Source of the DNA: Stutzerimonas zhaodongensis | GTDB lineage: Bacteria > Pseudomonadota > Gammaproteobacteria > Pseudomonadales > Pseudomonadaceae | Direction: 5' to 3' | Length of the DNA: 64,000 nucleotides | NCBI RefSeq assembly: GCF_003696365.1 | Contig: NZ_RFFM01000005.1 | Coordinates: 62,001-126,000 of the forward strand | Shown here: positions 56,455-64,000 of the stretch, piece by piece | Numbering within the stretch: position 1 is the stretch's first letter | Layout: the number at the start of each line of letters is the position of its first letter | The notes under the pieces: generated by a model | The model's input: only the letters and a program-made list of their open reading frames with translations | What the model was told of the DNA's origin: nothing | The model's database searches: none | Position numbers and translations under genes: made by a program

Positions 56455-56733
56455 ATGCCCAAAGCCATGGCCCGGCACATACTGGTCAAAACTGAAGCCG
56501 AAGCTGTCCAGTTGAAAAAGCGCATCGCCAGTGGCGAAGCCTTCGATGTGCTGGCGAAGAAATATTCGACCTGCCCGTCCGGCAAGAAAGGCGGCGACCT
56601 GGGCGAAGTCCGCCCCGGACAGATGGTGCGGAGTATCGATCAGGTGATCTTCAAAAAGCCTCTGCGCGAGGTTCATGGTCCGGTCAAAAGTCAGTTTGGA
56701 TATCACCTGGTGCAAGTGTTCTACCGGGACTGA
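56455..56733 (+). CDS. ppiC: Small parvulin-type peptidyl-prolyl isomerase (PpiC)
   Basis: The 92-residue protein is a stand-alone parvulin domain with no signal peptide, so it is cytoplasmic. Family landmarks are ARHILVKTEAEA, the YSTCPSGKKGGDLGEVRPGQMV loop and QFGYHLVQV at the end. GGAGACGC lies upstream of the ATG. Its 3' end is three bases from the convergent ATPase gene, with no room for a separate terminator. Confidence 0.95.
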   Translation: MPKAMARHILVKTEAEAVQLKKRIASGEAFDVLAKKYSTCPSGKKGGDLGEVRPGQMVRSIDQVIFKKPLREVHGPVKSQFGYHLVQVFYRD

Positions 56734-56736
56734 GGC

Positions 56737-57861
56737 CTAGTTGGCGCCACCGAATCGGCTTAGCTGCATCTCATGCAGCCGGCTCAAAGTCCGGCGAAAC
56801 GCAAATGACAAATAGCCTTGGGTATACAGCTCATCCAGCGGCACCCTTGCTTCGAGATATAGCGGTACACCACGGTCATAACACTCATCCACCAACGCAA
56901 TGAAGCGTCGGACGCTGTCGTCGTGAGCCGCAAGCCTGGGCAGTTCGCGATCCCCTGCTACCACCCGCGCTGCACCGTCTTCGGTACCACGAGCGATACG
57001 AGCGTCGCGCTGCTCGCTACCCAACCTGGGCACATCGCTGAGCAGAACGGACGAGTAACGGTCGCAAAGCTCGATGAAATCCAACGCCGAGAATGCCTCC
57101 CCGCATAGCGCGGCGAAGCGGCACCATATGGCTGACTCACTCCTCCTGACGACAAGCAGAGGCCGTCGCCCTAGCAGCGCCGGCTCGGAGGTCGTGGGGC
57201 CCTGAGCCAATGCGTCGAATACTGACCGCAGTGCGCCGTCTGCATCAGGTTCGCTGACCCAGTAACGCTGCTCTGCTGCACCGGGACGTAGACGATGGTC
57301 CGCACCGCCATCCACGCTGATCACCTCCATATGCTGCTCCATCGCCGCGATCGCTGGAAGAAAGCGTTCCCGATTGAAGCCGTCGAAGTACAACTGGGCC
57401 GGTGGCTGATTCGACGTGGCAACGATCACCACACCTTCGTCGAACATCACTCGAAACAGCCGGCCAAGAATGATTGCATCGCCGATGTCACCTACGAACA
57501 ACTCATCGAAACACAGCACCCTCACCTCCTCGCTCAGCTCACGCGCCAACGCACGCAGCGGATCGGCAGTGCCATTGAGCTGGAAAAGCCGGACATGCAC
57601 CCAGCGCATGAAGTGATGAAAATGCTGGCGCCTGGCCGGAACGCGCAAGCTGCGATGGAACATGTCCATCAGCCATGTCTTGCCTCGCCCAACGGGACCC
57701 CAAAGATAGACGCCGCTCTGCACGTTTAAAGCTACGTTACCGTGCAGGGCGTCGTAACAGCGCTGAAGCTGCTCAACTGCGCGGAGCTGGGCCGCGTCGC
57801 TGACGAAGCCATGGACGGCAATAGCCTGTTGGTACAGCGCAAGCGGAGCGTTGGCTTCCAT
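56737..57861 (-). CDS. ZapE/AFG1-like P-loop ATPase
   Basis: The 374-residue protein has Walker A GPVGRGKT (residues 55-62) and Walker B VLCFDELFVGDIGDAIILGRLF. The AFG1 segments VIVATSNQPPAQLYFDGFNRERFLPAI and FIALVDECYDRGVPLYL are also present. E. coli ZapE (375 residues) acts on the division ring, and AFG1 relatives act in membrane protein quality control. Pseudomonads usually keep another copy near rplM, so this is probably a paralog. The 88-residue upstream extension of the frame is Arg/Cys-rich and not credible. Confidence 0.88.
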   Translation of the reverse strand: MEANAPLALYQQAIAVHGFVSDAAQLRAVEQLQRCYDALHGNVALNVQSGVYLWGPVGRGKTWLMDMFHRSLRVPARRQHFHHFMRWVHVRLFQLNGTADPLRALARELSEEVRVLCFDELFVGDIGDAIILGRLFRVMFDEGVVIVATSNQPPAQLYFDGFNRERFLPAIAAMEQHMEVISVDGGADHRLRPGAAEQRYWVSEPDADGALRSVFDALAQGPTTSEPALLGRRPLLVVRRSESAIWCRFAALCGEAFSALDFIELCDRYSSVLLSDVPRLGSEQRDARIARGTEDGAARVVAGDRELPRLAAHDDSVRRFIALVDECYDRGVPLYLEARVPLDELYTQGYLSFAFRRTLSRLHEMQLSRFGGAN

Positions 57862-58156
57862 CTGAATCCGTGTCTTGAGACTGAGGACGCGATGGTAGCG
57901 CAGAGCACTTCCCAGAGTGGACGAACGGCGTACTGGACGCTTCAGTGACACGATGCATGTTCTACAAGCAACGATGGCCAGGCCGGTTAGATGGCAGCGC
58001 AGGACCATATGCCGTAACCGCTCGCAGCGCTTTGTGGTCGATAGGAAACAAAATAAACAAGCGAAACCGTTTGTCGACCGCCTGCGCACTGTCATTAAGC
58101 TGTCGCAAGCCCAGGCTAGCGTCACAGTTCCGTCGATTACCTAATGGAGCTGCGTC
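57862..58156. promoter_or_regulatory. Divergent region between the AFG1-like gene and phoX
   Basis: The 295 bases hold the promoter of phoX with its Pho box on the right and the upstream region of the ATPase gene on the left. Frames extending both neighbours into it have atypical composition. No separate gene was seen. Confidence 0.5.
58089..58106 (+). promoter_or_regulatory. Pho box upstream of phoX
   Basis: CTGTCAT, TAAG and CTGTCGC form the PhoB 7-4-7 direct repeat. The first half is a perfect consensus match and the second matches at five of seven. It lies 50 bases before the GTG start of a phosphatase gene. Confidence 0.85.
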
Positions 58157-60145
58157 GTGACTGACGATAATCAAAACATAATGTTCGGCAACGGCGATGA
58201 ACTGCCGAGTAACCGTTCTGGCAATCCTCATATCGAGGACGTGATCAATCTCGGTCGCCGCAAGGTTGTGGCTGGTGGCGCTGCGTTCGGTGCTCTCGCC
58301 TTTCTGGGCGGCCTGCCCTCGGTTGCCGGAGCTGCCGAACCCGCGCCGCTTGGCAGCGGATTGCCGTTTCAACGACGCACTCGCCTGCCCTTCAACGCAG
58401 TGGGCGTGACCCGTGCTGACACGATTACTGTGCCTGCTGGTTTCACCGCGAAGGCGTTCATTCCGTGGGGTACTCCGATCTGCGGTAGCTATCCGGCGTT
58501 TCTCGAAGACGCCAGCAACAGCGCTGAAGACCAGGCCCAGCAGACCGGCATGCATCATGACGGCATGCATTTCTTCCCCATGGATGCCAAGTTCAAGGGT
58601 CGCAAGAGTGACCACGGTCTGCTCGCGCTGAACCACGAGTACATCGATGCACCACTGCTGCACCCCAACGGCCCCACCGTAGTTGGCGGCAAACGTGTCA
58701 ATGCCGATGAGGTTCGTAAGGAAATCAACGCGCATGGCGTGTCGATCGTAGAAGTGCGTCGGGGCGCTCAAGGTGAATGGGCCATGCTGCCCTCCGCCCG
58801 TAACCGTCGCATCACCGGCGCAACCCCTATGCGGATCGAAGGACCCGCGCGCGGTCACGATCTGATGAAGACTCGCTACAGCCCGAGCGGCACCTCTACG
58901 CGCGGAACGCTGAACAACTGCGCCAACGGCTACACGCCTTGGGGCACCTATCTGACCTGCGAAGAAAACTGGGCTGGTTATTTCGCCAGCCGCGACGCCG
59001 AGCTGCCCCGCCATCTGGATCGCTATGGAGTTCGCTCCACCGGTCGCTACGGCTGGGAAACGGTCAGTGGCGACGAATTCCAACGCTTCGATGCCACATC
59101 GCAGGGCGCAGACCCGCGCGCCGACTATCGTAACGAGCCCAACACCTTTGGCTGGATCGTCGAGATCGACCCCTTCGATCCGGACTCGACGCCGATCAAG
59201 CACACGGCGCTGGGTCGCTTTGCGCACGAGGGCCTTGTCTTCGCGCCCACCAAGCCAGGCTGGCCGGTTGTCTGCTATTCAGGCGATGACTCGCAGAACG
59301 AGTACATCTACAAATATGTAAGCCGCGACAAGTACCGTCCGCAGCGCAGCGATAGCCGACTGCTGGACGACGGCACCCTGTACGTAGCGCGTTTCAATCC
59401 GGATGGAAGCGGTGACTGGCTGGCCCTGGACATCGACGATGCTAATTTCCAGCGGGCCTGCGCGGCGGCCAATGTCAGCTTTGCCGATCAGGGCGAGGTA
59501 CTGATCAACACCCGTCTCGCAGCCGATATCGTCGGCGCAACCAAGATGGACCGCCCGGAATGGGGCGCGGTGCATCCCGATACGGGCGAAGTGTATTTCA
59601 CCCTGACCAACAACAGCGCTCGTCAGGAAGCCGATGCGGCCAACCCACGCGCGCCAAACCCAACCGGCCACATCATCCGCTGGCGCGAGTCGGGCAAGAA
59701 CCAGATAGGCACCCAGTTCGAGTGGGATCTGTATCTGCTCGCCGGACCGCAGAGCGACAGCCGTGATCCACGTGGGCGTCCGCTCACTGAGGAAAACATC
59801 CTCGCGAGCCCGGACGGACTCTGGTTCGACGATGAAGGTCGACTCTGGATCCAGACCGACATGAGCGGAAGCCAGCTTAGCAGTGGCCCGTTCGGTAACA
59901 ACCAGATGCTGGTGTCGGATCCGAAGACCGGAGAAACCAAGCGCTTCCTGGTCGGCCCGAAGGGCGCCGAGGTGACGGGCATCACCGCCACACCGGACTT
60001 TCGCACGCTTTTCGTCAACATCCAGCATCCGGGTGAAGGATCTACAGCGACCGAGTACACCAGCACCTGGCCGGACGGCCCTGGCCGCAGGCCGCGCTCA
60101 GCCACTGTTATCATCACGCGTGACGACGGTGGACGAGTGATCTAA
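58157..60145 (+). CDS. phoX: PhoX-type alkaline phosphatase (DUF839), Tat-exported
   Basis: The 662-residue protein carries a twin-arginine signal (NLGRRKVVAGGAAFGALAFLGGLPSVAGA) and the PhoX/DUF839 body. Landmarks are NHEYIDAPLLHPNG, NCANGYTPWGTYLTCEENW, GWIVEIDPFDPDS and the late beta-propeller part DGLWFDDEGRLWIQTDMSG. PhoX enzymes release phosphate from organic esters in the periplasm or outside, using calcium and iron. It starts with GTG, with GGAG eight bases upstream, and follows a Pho box. Confidence 0.94.
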   Translation: MTDDNQNIMFGNGDELPSNRSGNPHIEDVINLGRRKVVAGGAAFGALAFLGGLPSVAGAAEPAPLGSGLPFQRRTRLPFNAVGVTRADTITVPAGFTAKAFIPWGTPICGSYPAFLEDASNSAEDQAQQTGMHHDGMHFFPMDAKFKGRKSDHGLLALNHEYIDAPLLHPNGPTVVGGKRVNADEVRKEINAHGVSIVEVRRGAQGEWAMLPSARNRRITGATPMRIEGPARGHDLMKTRYSPSGTSTRGTLNNCANGYTPWGTYLTCEENWAGYFASRDAELPRHLDRYGVRSTGRYGWETVSGDEFQRFDATSQGADPRADYRNEPNTFGWIVEIDPFDPDSTPIKHTALGRFAHEGLVFAPTKPGWPVVCYSGDDSQNEYIYKYVSRDKYRPQRSDSRLLDDGTLYVARFNPDGSGDWLALDIDDANFQRACAAANVSFADQGEVLINTRLAADIVGATKMDRPEWGAVHPDTGEVYFTLTNNSARQEADAANPRAPNPTGHIIRWRESGKNQIGTQFEWDLYLLAGPQSDSRDPRGRPLTEENILASPDGLWFDDEGRLWIQTDMSGSQLSSGPFGNNQMLVSDPKTGETKRFLVGPKGAEVTGITATPDFRTLFVNIQHPGEGSTATEYTSTWPDGPGRRPRSATVIITRDDGGRVI

Positions 60146-60169
60146 CACACCGCCGCTCCGGATCAGAGC

Positions 60170-60191
60170 AGCCGCCGTTAAACCGGCGGCT
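60170..60191. terminator. Hairpin between convergent phoX and the AI-2E-family gene
   Basis: AGCCGCCG and CGGCGGCT form an 8-bp GC-rich stem whose 6-base loop contains the minus-strand stop codon of the permease gene. No T-run follows on either strand, so termination efficiency is unclear. Confidence 0.5.
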
Positions 60192-61287
60192 CGCTTTCAG
60201 ATGGCGAGACCAGCCGCTTGTTTTCAGGGGAAGTAATCGGAAGCCTGCTTTCAGGTGAAGTAAACAGCCCCCACGAAGACATGAACAGCGCCGCAATCAG
60301 CGGGCCGATCACGAAGCCATTCAGGCCAAACAGAGCCAGACCGCCCAAGGTGGAAATCAGCACCAGATAGTCCGGCATCTTGGTGTCCTTCCCAACCAGG
60401 ATCGGTCGCAGGATATTGTCGACCAAGCCAATTACCAGTACCCCGTAGAGCGTAAGAATCACGCTCTGGACCACCATCCCTTTCATGAAGAAATAGATGG
60501 CAACGGGCGTCCAGATCAGCCCCGCACCAACGGCCGGCAACAGGGACAGAAACGCCATGAGCACACCCCAGAGCAACGAACCGGGAATGCCCAGGATCGC
60601 GAAGATCACTCCTCCGAGAAAACCCTGAGTTGCGGCAACCACGATGTTGCCTTTGACAGTCGCCCTCACCACCCGCGTGAACTTGCTGAACAGCCTGCGC
60701 TTCTGATTCTCGCTCAGAGGCATCGCACGTTTGACCTTTGCGACCAGTTCGCGCCCGTCTCGAATAAGAAAGAACAGCAGATAGATCATCACGAAAAAGC
60801 TGACAAGAAACTGGAATGTTCCCTGGCCGAAGCTGAACGCTTTGGTTGCCAGAAACTGGCTGCCTTCGAGGGCTCCGCTGGCCAGACGGTCACGCATCTG
60901 ATCGACACTGCCAAGCCCGAACCGCTGCAGTTGTTGCTGCAGTGAATCAGGCAGCATCTCCTTGGCGGTGCCAACGAACGCTCGGACGTCCAGTTCGCCG
61001 CTTTCAATCTGTTGATAGAGAGCAGAGCCCTCCTGCACCAGCAGGCCTGTAATCAGAATGACCGGCAACACCGCGACCAACAGGCACACCAACAGCGTGG
61101 TGAGCGCAGTCAGGTTTCGCTTATCGGGAAAACGGCGCTGCAGGTAACGCTGAAAGGGGGCGAAGATGATGGCGAGGATTACAGCCCAGAACACCGCCCC
61201 ATAGAACGGAAAAAGTATCCAGCCAAACGCAATGCTCACGATGAGCAACAGAGCCAGAAAGACTTTCTGCTCGAGGGTTGATTTCAC
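60178..61287 (-). CDS. AI-2E family transporter (PerM/TqsA-like permease)
   Basis: The 369-residue membrane protein has paired N-terminal segments (FLALLLIVSIAFGWILFPFYGAVFWAVILAIIF), a central soluble part (about 85-150) and a C-terminal bundle. The bundle includes GGVIFAILGIPGSLLWGVLMAFLSLLPAVGAGLIWTP and DNILRPILVGK. Family members export varied substrates, including Na+ or Li+ for H+, and AI-2 in only some cases, so no substrate is assigned. It starts at GTG with GGA upstream. Confidence 0.9.
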   Translation of the reverse strand: MKSTLEQKVFLALLLIVSIAFGWILFPFYGAVFWAVILAIIFAPFQRYLQRRFPDKRNLTALTTLLVCLLVAVLPVILITGLLVQEGSALYQQIESGELDVRAFVGTAKEMLPDSLQQQLQRFGLGSVDQMRDRLASGALEGSQFLATKAFSFGQGTFQFLVSFFVMIYLLFFLIRDGRELVAKVKRAMPLSENQKRRLFSKFTRVVRATVKGNIVVAATQGFLGGVIFAILGIPGSLLWGVLMAFLSLLPAVGAGLIWTPVAIYFFMKGMVVQSVILTLYGVLVIGLVDNILRPILVGKDTKMPDYLVLISTLGGLALFGLNGFVIGPLIAALFMSSWGLFTSPESRLPITSPENKRLVSPSESEPPV

Positions 61288-61429
61288 GATTGGATCCTAT
61301 CGCTGCGGTTGTATCCCTTAGTCAGCGATTGCTGCCAGTAGTGCTGGTCGGCAGATAAGCAGCTGCGAACGCTCCAGCGCGCCGTCATTGCGACGGCGCC
61401 TGGATCAAGTTAGCGGGATTCGACGCTCA

Positions 61430-62746
61430 TTACAGGGTCATCGCAGCGAACCAGCCGAATGCCAGCAGCGGCAGGTTGTAATGCAGGAATGTCGGCACCA
61501 CGGTGTCCCATATGTGATTGTGCTGCCCGTCAGCATTCAGGCCGGCCGTAGGCCCGAGGGTCGAATCGGAAGCTGGCGAACCCGCGTCGCCCAGCGCTCC
61601 AGCGGTGCCCACCAGACTGACGATTGCCAGAGGACTGAAGCCCAGCTCCAGGCCCAGCGGAACGAAGATCGCCGCAATGATAGGTACGGTAGAAAACGAT
61701 GACCCGATGCCAATGGTGACAAGCAAGCCAACCAGCAACATCATCAGGGCACCGACAGCCTTGCTGTTGCCAATCCACTGGGTCGAGGCATCGACCAGGG
61801 TTTTCACCTCGCCAGTTTCGCGCATCACTTCTGCGAATCCAGCTGCGGCAATCATGATGAAGCCAATCATGGCCATCATCTTCATGCCCTCGGTGAACAG
61901 GTCATCAGCTTCCTTCCAGCGCACCACGCCCGAAACGGAAAAGATGACGAAGCCGACCAGCGCACCAAGAATCATCGAGTCCAACCAGAGCTGAACGACA
62001 AAAGCTGCGGCGACTGCCAATGCAGCCACCAGCAACGTGAGCGGGCTATAGCTGACGCTGACGACCTTGGACTGGTCGACCGTGGCCAGGTCATAGGTGC
62101 GGGGCTTGCGATAGCTGAACATCGCGATCAGCAGGCCCGCGAGCATCCCGATCGCGGGGATCAACATCGCTTGGCTGACATTGATGCCCTCGATATCGGC
62201 ACCACTCTTGGCCACGTTCGCCAGCAGGATTTCGTTGAGAAAGATGCTACCAAAACCGACAGGCAGGAACATGTAGGGCGTTACCAGGCCGAACGCGAGC
62301 ACGCAGGCAATCAGGCGTCTGTCGATCTGCAGCCTGCTCAACACATAGAGCAGCGGTGGTACCAGCAAGGGAATGAAGGCGATATGGATCGGCAGGATGT
62401 TCTGGGAGGATACGGCGACCGCGAGCAGCAAGCCGATCATCATCCACTTGACCGCGCCGCCGCCGTGGGACTCCTGCTTGCCCACCATCGCCAGAGCGCG
62501 ATCCGCCAGCGCATGGGCTAATCCACTTTTGCCGATCGCGACCGCGAAAGCGCCAAGCAATGCGTAGGAAAGCGCCACCGTCGCACCGCCACCCAATCCT
62601 TTATTGAAGGCCGCCAAACTGCCCTCCAGCCCTAGGCCGCCCAGTACGCCCCCCGCGATAGCACCCGCTATCAACGCCACCACTACGTGGACCCTGCACA
62701 GGCTGAGAATCAGCATGATGCCGACTGCCGCTACCACTGCGTTCAT
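61430..62746 (-). CDS. Na+/H+ antiporter family protein (YuiF/COG2056 type)
   Basis: The 438-residue protein has ten or more hydrophobic segments. Recognisable stretches are [43 protein letters not shown] and [58 protein letters not shown]. The fold belongs to the ion-transporter superfamily, and relatives have been described as sodium/proton or amino-acid transporters. The substrate is therefore tentative. The gene stands alone, 142 bases upstream of the AI-2E-family gene on the same strand. Confidence 0.87.
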   Translation of the reverse strand: MNAVVAAVGIMLILSLCRVHVVVALIAGAIAGGVLGGLGLEGSLAAFNKGLGGGATVALSYALLGAFAVAIGKSGLAHALADRALAMVGKQESHGGGAVKWMMIGLLLAVAVSSQNILPIHIAFIPLLVPPLLYVLSRLQIDRRLIACVLAFGLVTPYMFLPVGFGSIFLNEILLANVAKSGADIEGINVSQAMLIPAIGMLAGLLIAMFSYRKPRTYDLATVDQSKVVSVSYSPLTLLVAALAVAAAFVVQLWLDSMILGALVGFVIFSVSGVVRWKEADDLFTEGMKMMAMIGFIMIAAAGFAEVMRETGEVKTLVDASTQWIGNSKAVGALMMLLVGLLVTIGIGSSFSTVPIIAAIFVPLGLELGFSPLAIVSLVGTAGALGDAGSPASDSTLGPTAGLNADGQHNHIWDTVVPTFLHYNLPLLAFGWFAAMTL

Positions 62747-62921
62747 TTCAACTCCCCGAAGCGACGTACGCCGATAAAAAGCGGGGCACTTTGCCCCAAC
62801 CCTGCGGGAGTGTCAAAGCGCCATGGAAACCAGCGCGCCATGTCTTCGCGCCAGATCGTTTAGCAACCACAGCGACTCATGAATCGGTAAAATGCCGCCC
62901 TTTGCCCATCCGGAAGCTTCA

Positions 62922-63278
62922 GTGGAAATATTCAAAGAGTTCACCTTCGAATCAGCCCATCGCCTGCCCCACGTACCCGAAGGGCACAAGTGTGGCCGTC
63001 TGCACGGGCATTCATTTCGTGTCGCCATCTATCTGGAAGGTGAAGTTGACGCTCACACCGGCTGGATTCGAGACTTCAGCGAGATCAAAGAAATCTTCAA
63101 ACCGATCTATGAGCGCCTCGACCATAATTACTTGAATGACTTGCCCGGCTTGGAAAACCCGACCAGCGAGAACCTTGCAAAATGGGTCTGGCAGGAGCTG
63201 AAACCGCTGCTGCCGGAGTTGTCGCGGGTTCGCATTCACGAAACCTGCACCAGCGGCTGCGAGTATCGCGGAGACTAA
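62922..63278 (+). CDS. queD: 6-carboxytetrahydropterin synthase (queuosine and preQ0 pathway)
   Basis: The 118-residue enzyme converts dihydroneopterin triphosphate to 6-carboxytetrahydropterin. Zinc ligands are H13, H28 and H30, with catalytic C24, in FESAHRL and [11 protein letters not shown]. The later LDHNYLNDL and [12 protein letters not shown] motifs are intact. I chose GTG with GGAAG upstream, because a -10-like TAAAAT (62888-62893) overlaps the longer ATG at 62892. No preQ1 riboswitch was recognised. Confidence 0.95.
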   Translation: MEIFKEFTFESAHRLPHVPEGHKCGRLHGHSFRVAIYLEGEVDAHTGWIRDFSEIKEIFKPIYERLDHNYLNDLPGLENPTSENLAKWVWQELKPLLPELSRVRIHETCTSGCEYRGD

Positions 63279-63401
63279 GCGAACCGTTTCGCCGCCCCTG
63301 GCGGCCGCTCCTGACTCAACCAGCGAAAGGAGCCCCGCCATGTGAGCAATGAGCGACCAACTTTCGATAGCTCCCGTGCCCACAAGTTTACGGGTTACGA
63401 G

Positions 63402-64000
<599 letters not shown>

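Noticed and set aside
57862-58125. An 88-residue N-terminal extension of the AFG1-like ATPase
   Set aside because: The extension is Arg- and Cys-rich and unlike the family, and it overlaps the phoX Pho box. The ATG at 57861 gives the normal length.
57962-59227. A 421-codon open frame on the minus strand
   Set aside because: It lies mostly antisense to phoX. The phoX frame has the Tat signal and family motifs; the antisense product has none and reflects high-GC codon bias.

Overview
The window looks like a chromosomal segment of a Pseudomonas-type gammaproteobacterium, most likely the Stutzerimonas (P. stutzeri) group. The evidence is gene order, high GC and protein similarity judged by eye. 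From memory, the stretch dnaQ-rnhA-methyltransferase / gloB-mltD / npp operon-fabI / ppiD-hupB-lon-clpX-clpP-tig (about 85-22945) matches the P. aeruginosa PAO1 block PA1816-PA1800, with an HDOD gene between mltD and the npp operon. No rRNA, tRNA, insertion sequence, prophage or CRISPR array was seen. Nearly everything is core or metabolic chromosome, and genes are dense on both strands.

Layout. (1) 1-6.1 kb: DNA replication and repair (dnaQ, rnhA), methylglyoxal detoxification (gloB), a lytic transglycosylase (mltD) and an HDOD signalling protein. (2) 6.2-14.5 kb: a tightly packed peptide-type ABC importer with two tandem binding proteins (nppA1A2BCD), running into fabI. (3) 14.5-23 kb: a protein quality-control block on the minus strand (ppiD, hupB, lon, clpX, clpP, tig). 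Hairpins separate tig, clpP, clpX and lon. (4) 23.2-30.2 kb: a possibly leaderless hypothetical gene, a TRAP transporter, a SAF-domain dehydrogenase-like protein, tpx and a Na+/alanine symporter. (5) 30.6-39.4 kb: tamA-tamB, a GNAT, xthA and a phosphate-binding-domain/OmpA fusion behind a Pho box. (6) 39.4-49.1 kb: a complete mannitol pathway (mtlZ, mtlR, mtlEFGK, mtlD, mtlY). (7) 49.3-56.3 kb: an acyl-CoA dehydrogenase with a divergent LysR gene, then a gluconate module in which gluconokinase is fused to a TRAP small permease, followed by dctM, dctP and gntR. (8) 56.4-64 kb: a parvulin, a ZapE/AFG1-like ATPase, a Tat-exported PhoX phosphatase behind a Pho box, an AI-2E-family permease, a Na+/H+-antiporter-family protein, queD and the 3' part of ligA.

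How the parts work together. The mannitol and gluconate modules both carry AANAANAA-type (Crc/Hfq) motifs just upstream of their solute-binding-protein genes, which suggests shared catabolite repression. The PBP-OmpA fusion gene and phoX each carry an 18-bp direct-repeat Pho box, which suggests two separate phosphate-starvation units. The most unusual item is the gluconokinase-DctQ fusion at about 55.1-56.3 kb. It would place a sugar-acid kinase physically on the cytoplasmic face of its own importer, inside an operon that also encodes the other TRAP subunits and the probable repressor GntR.
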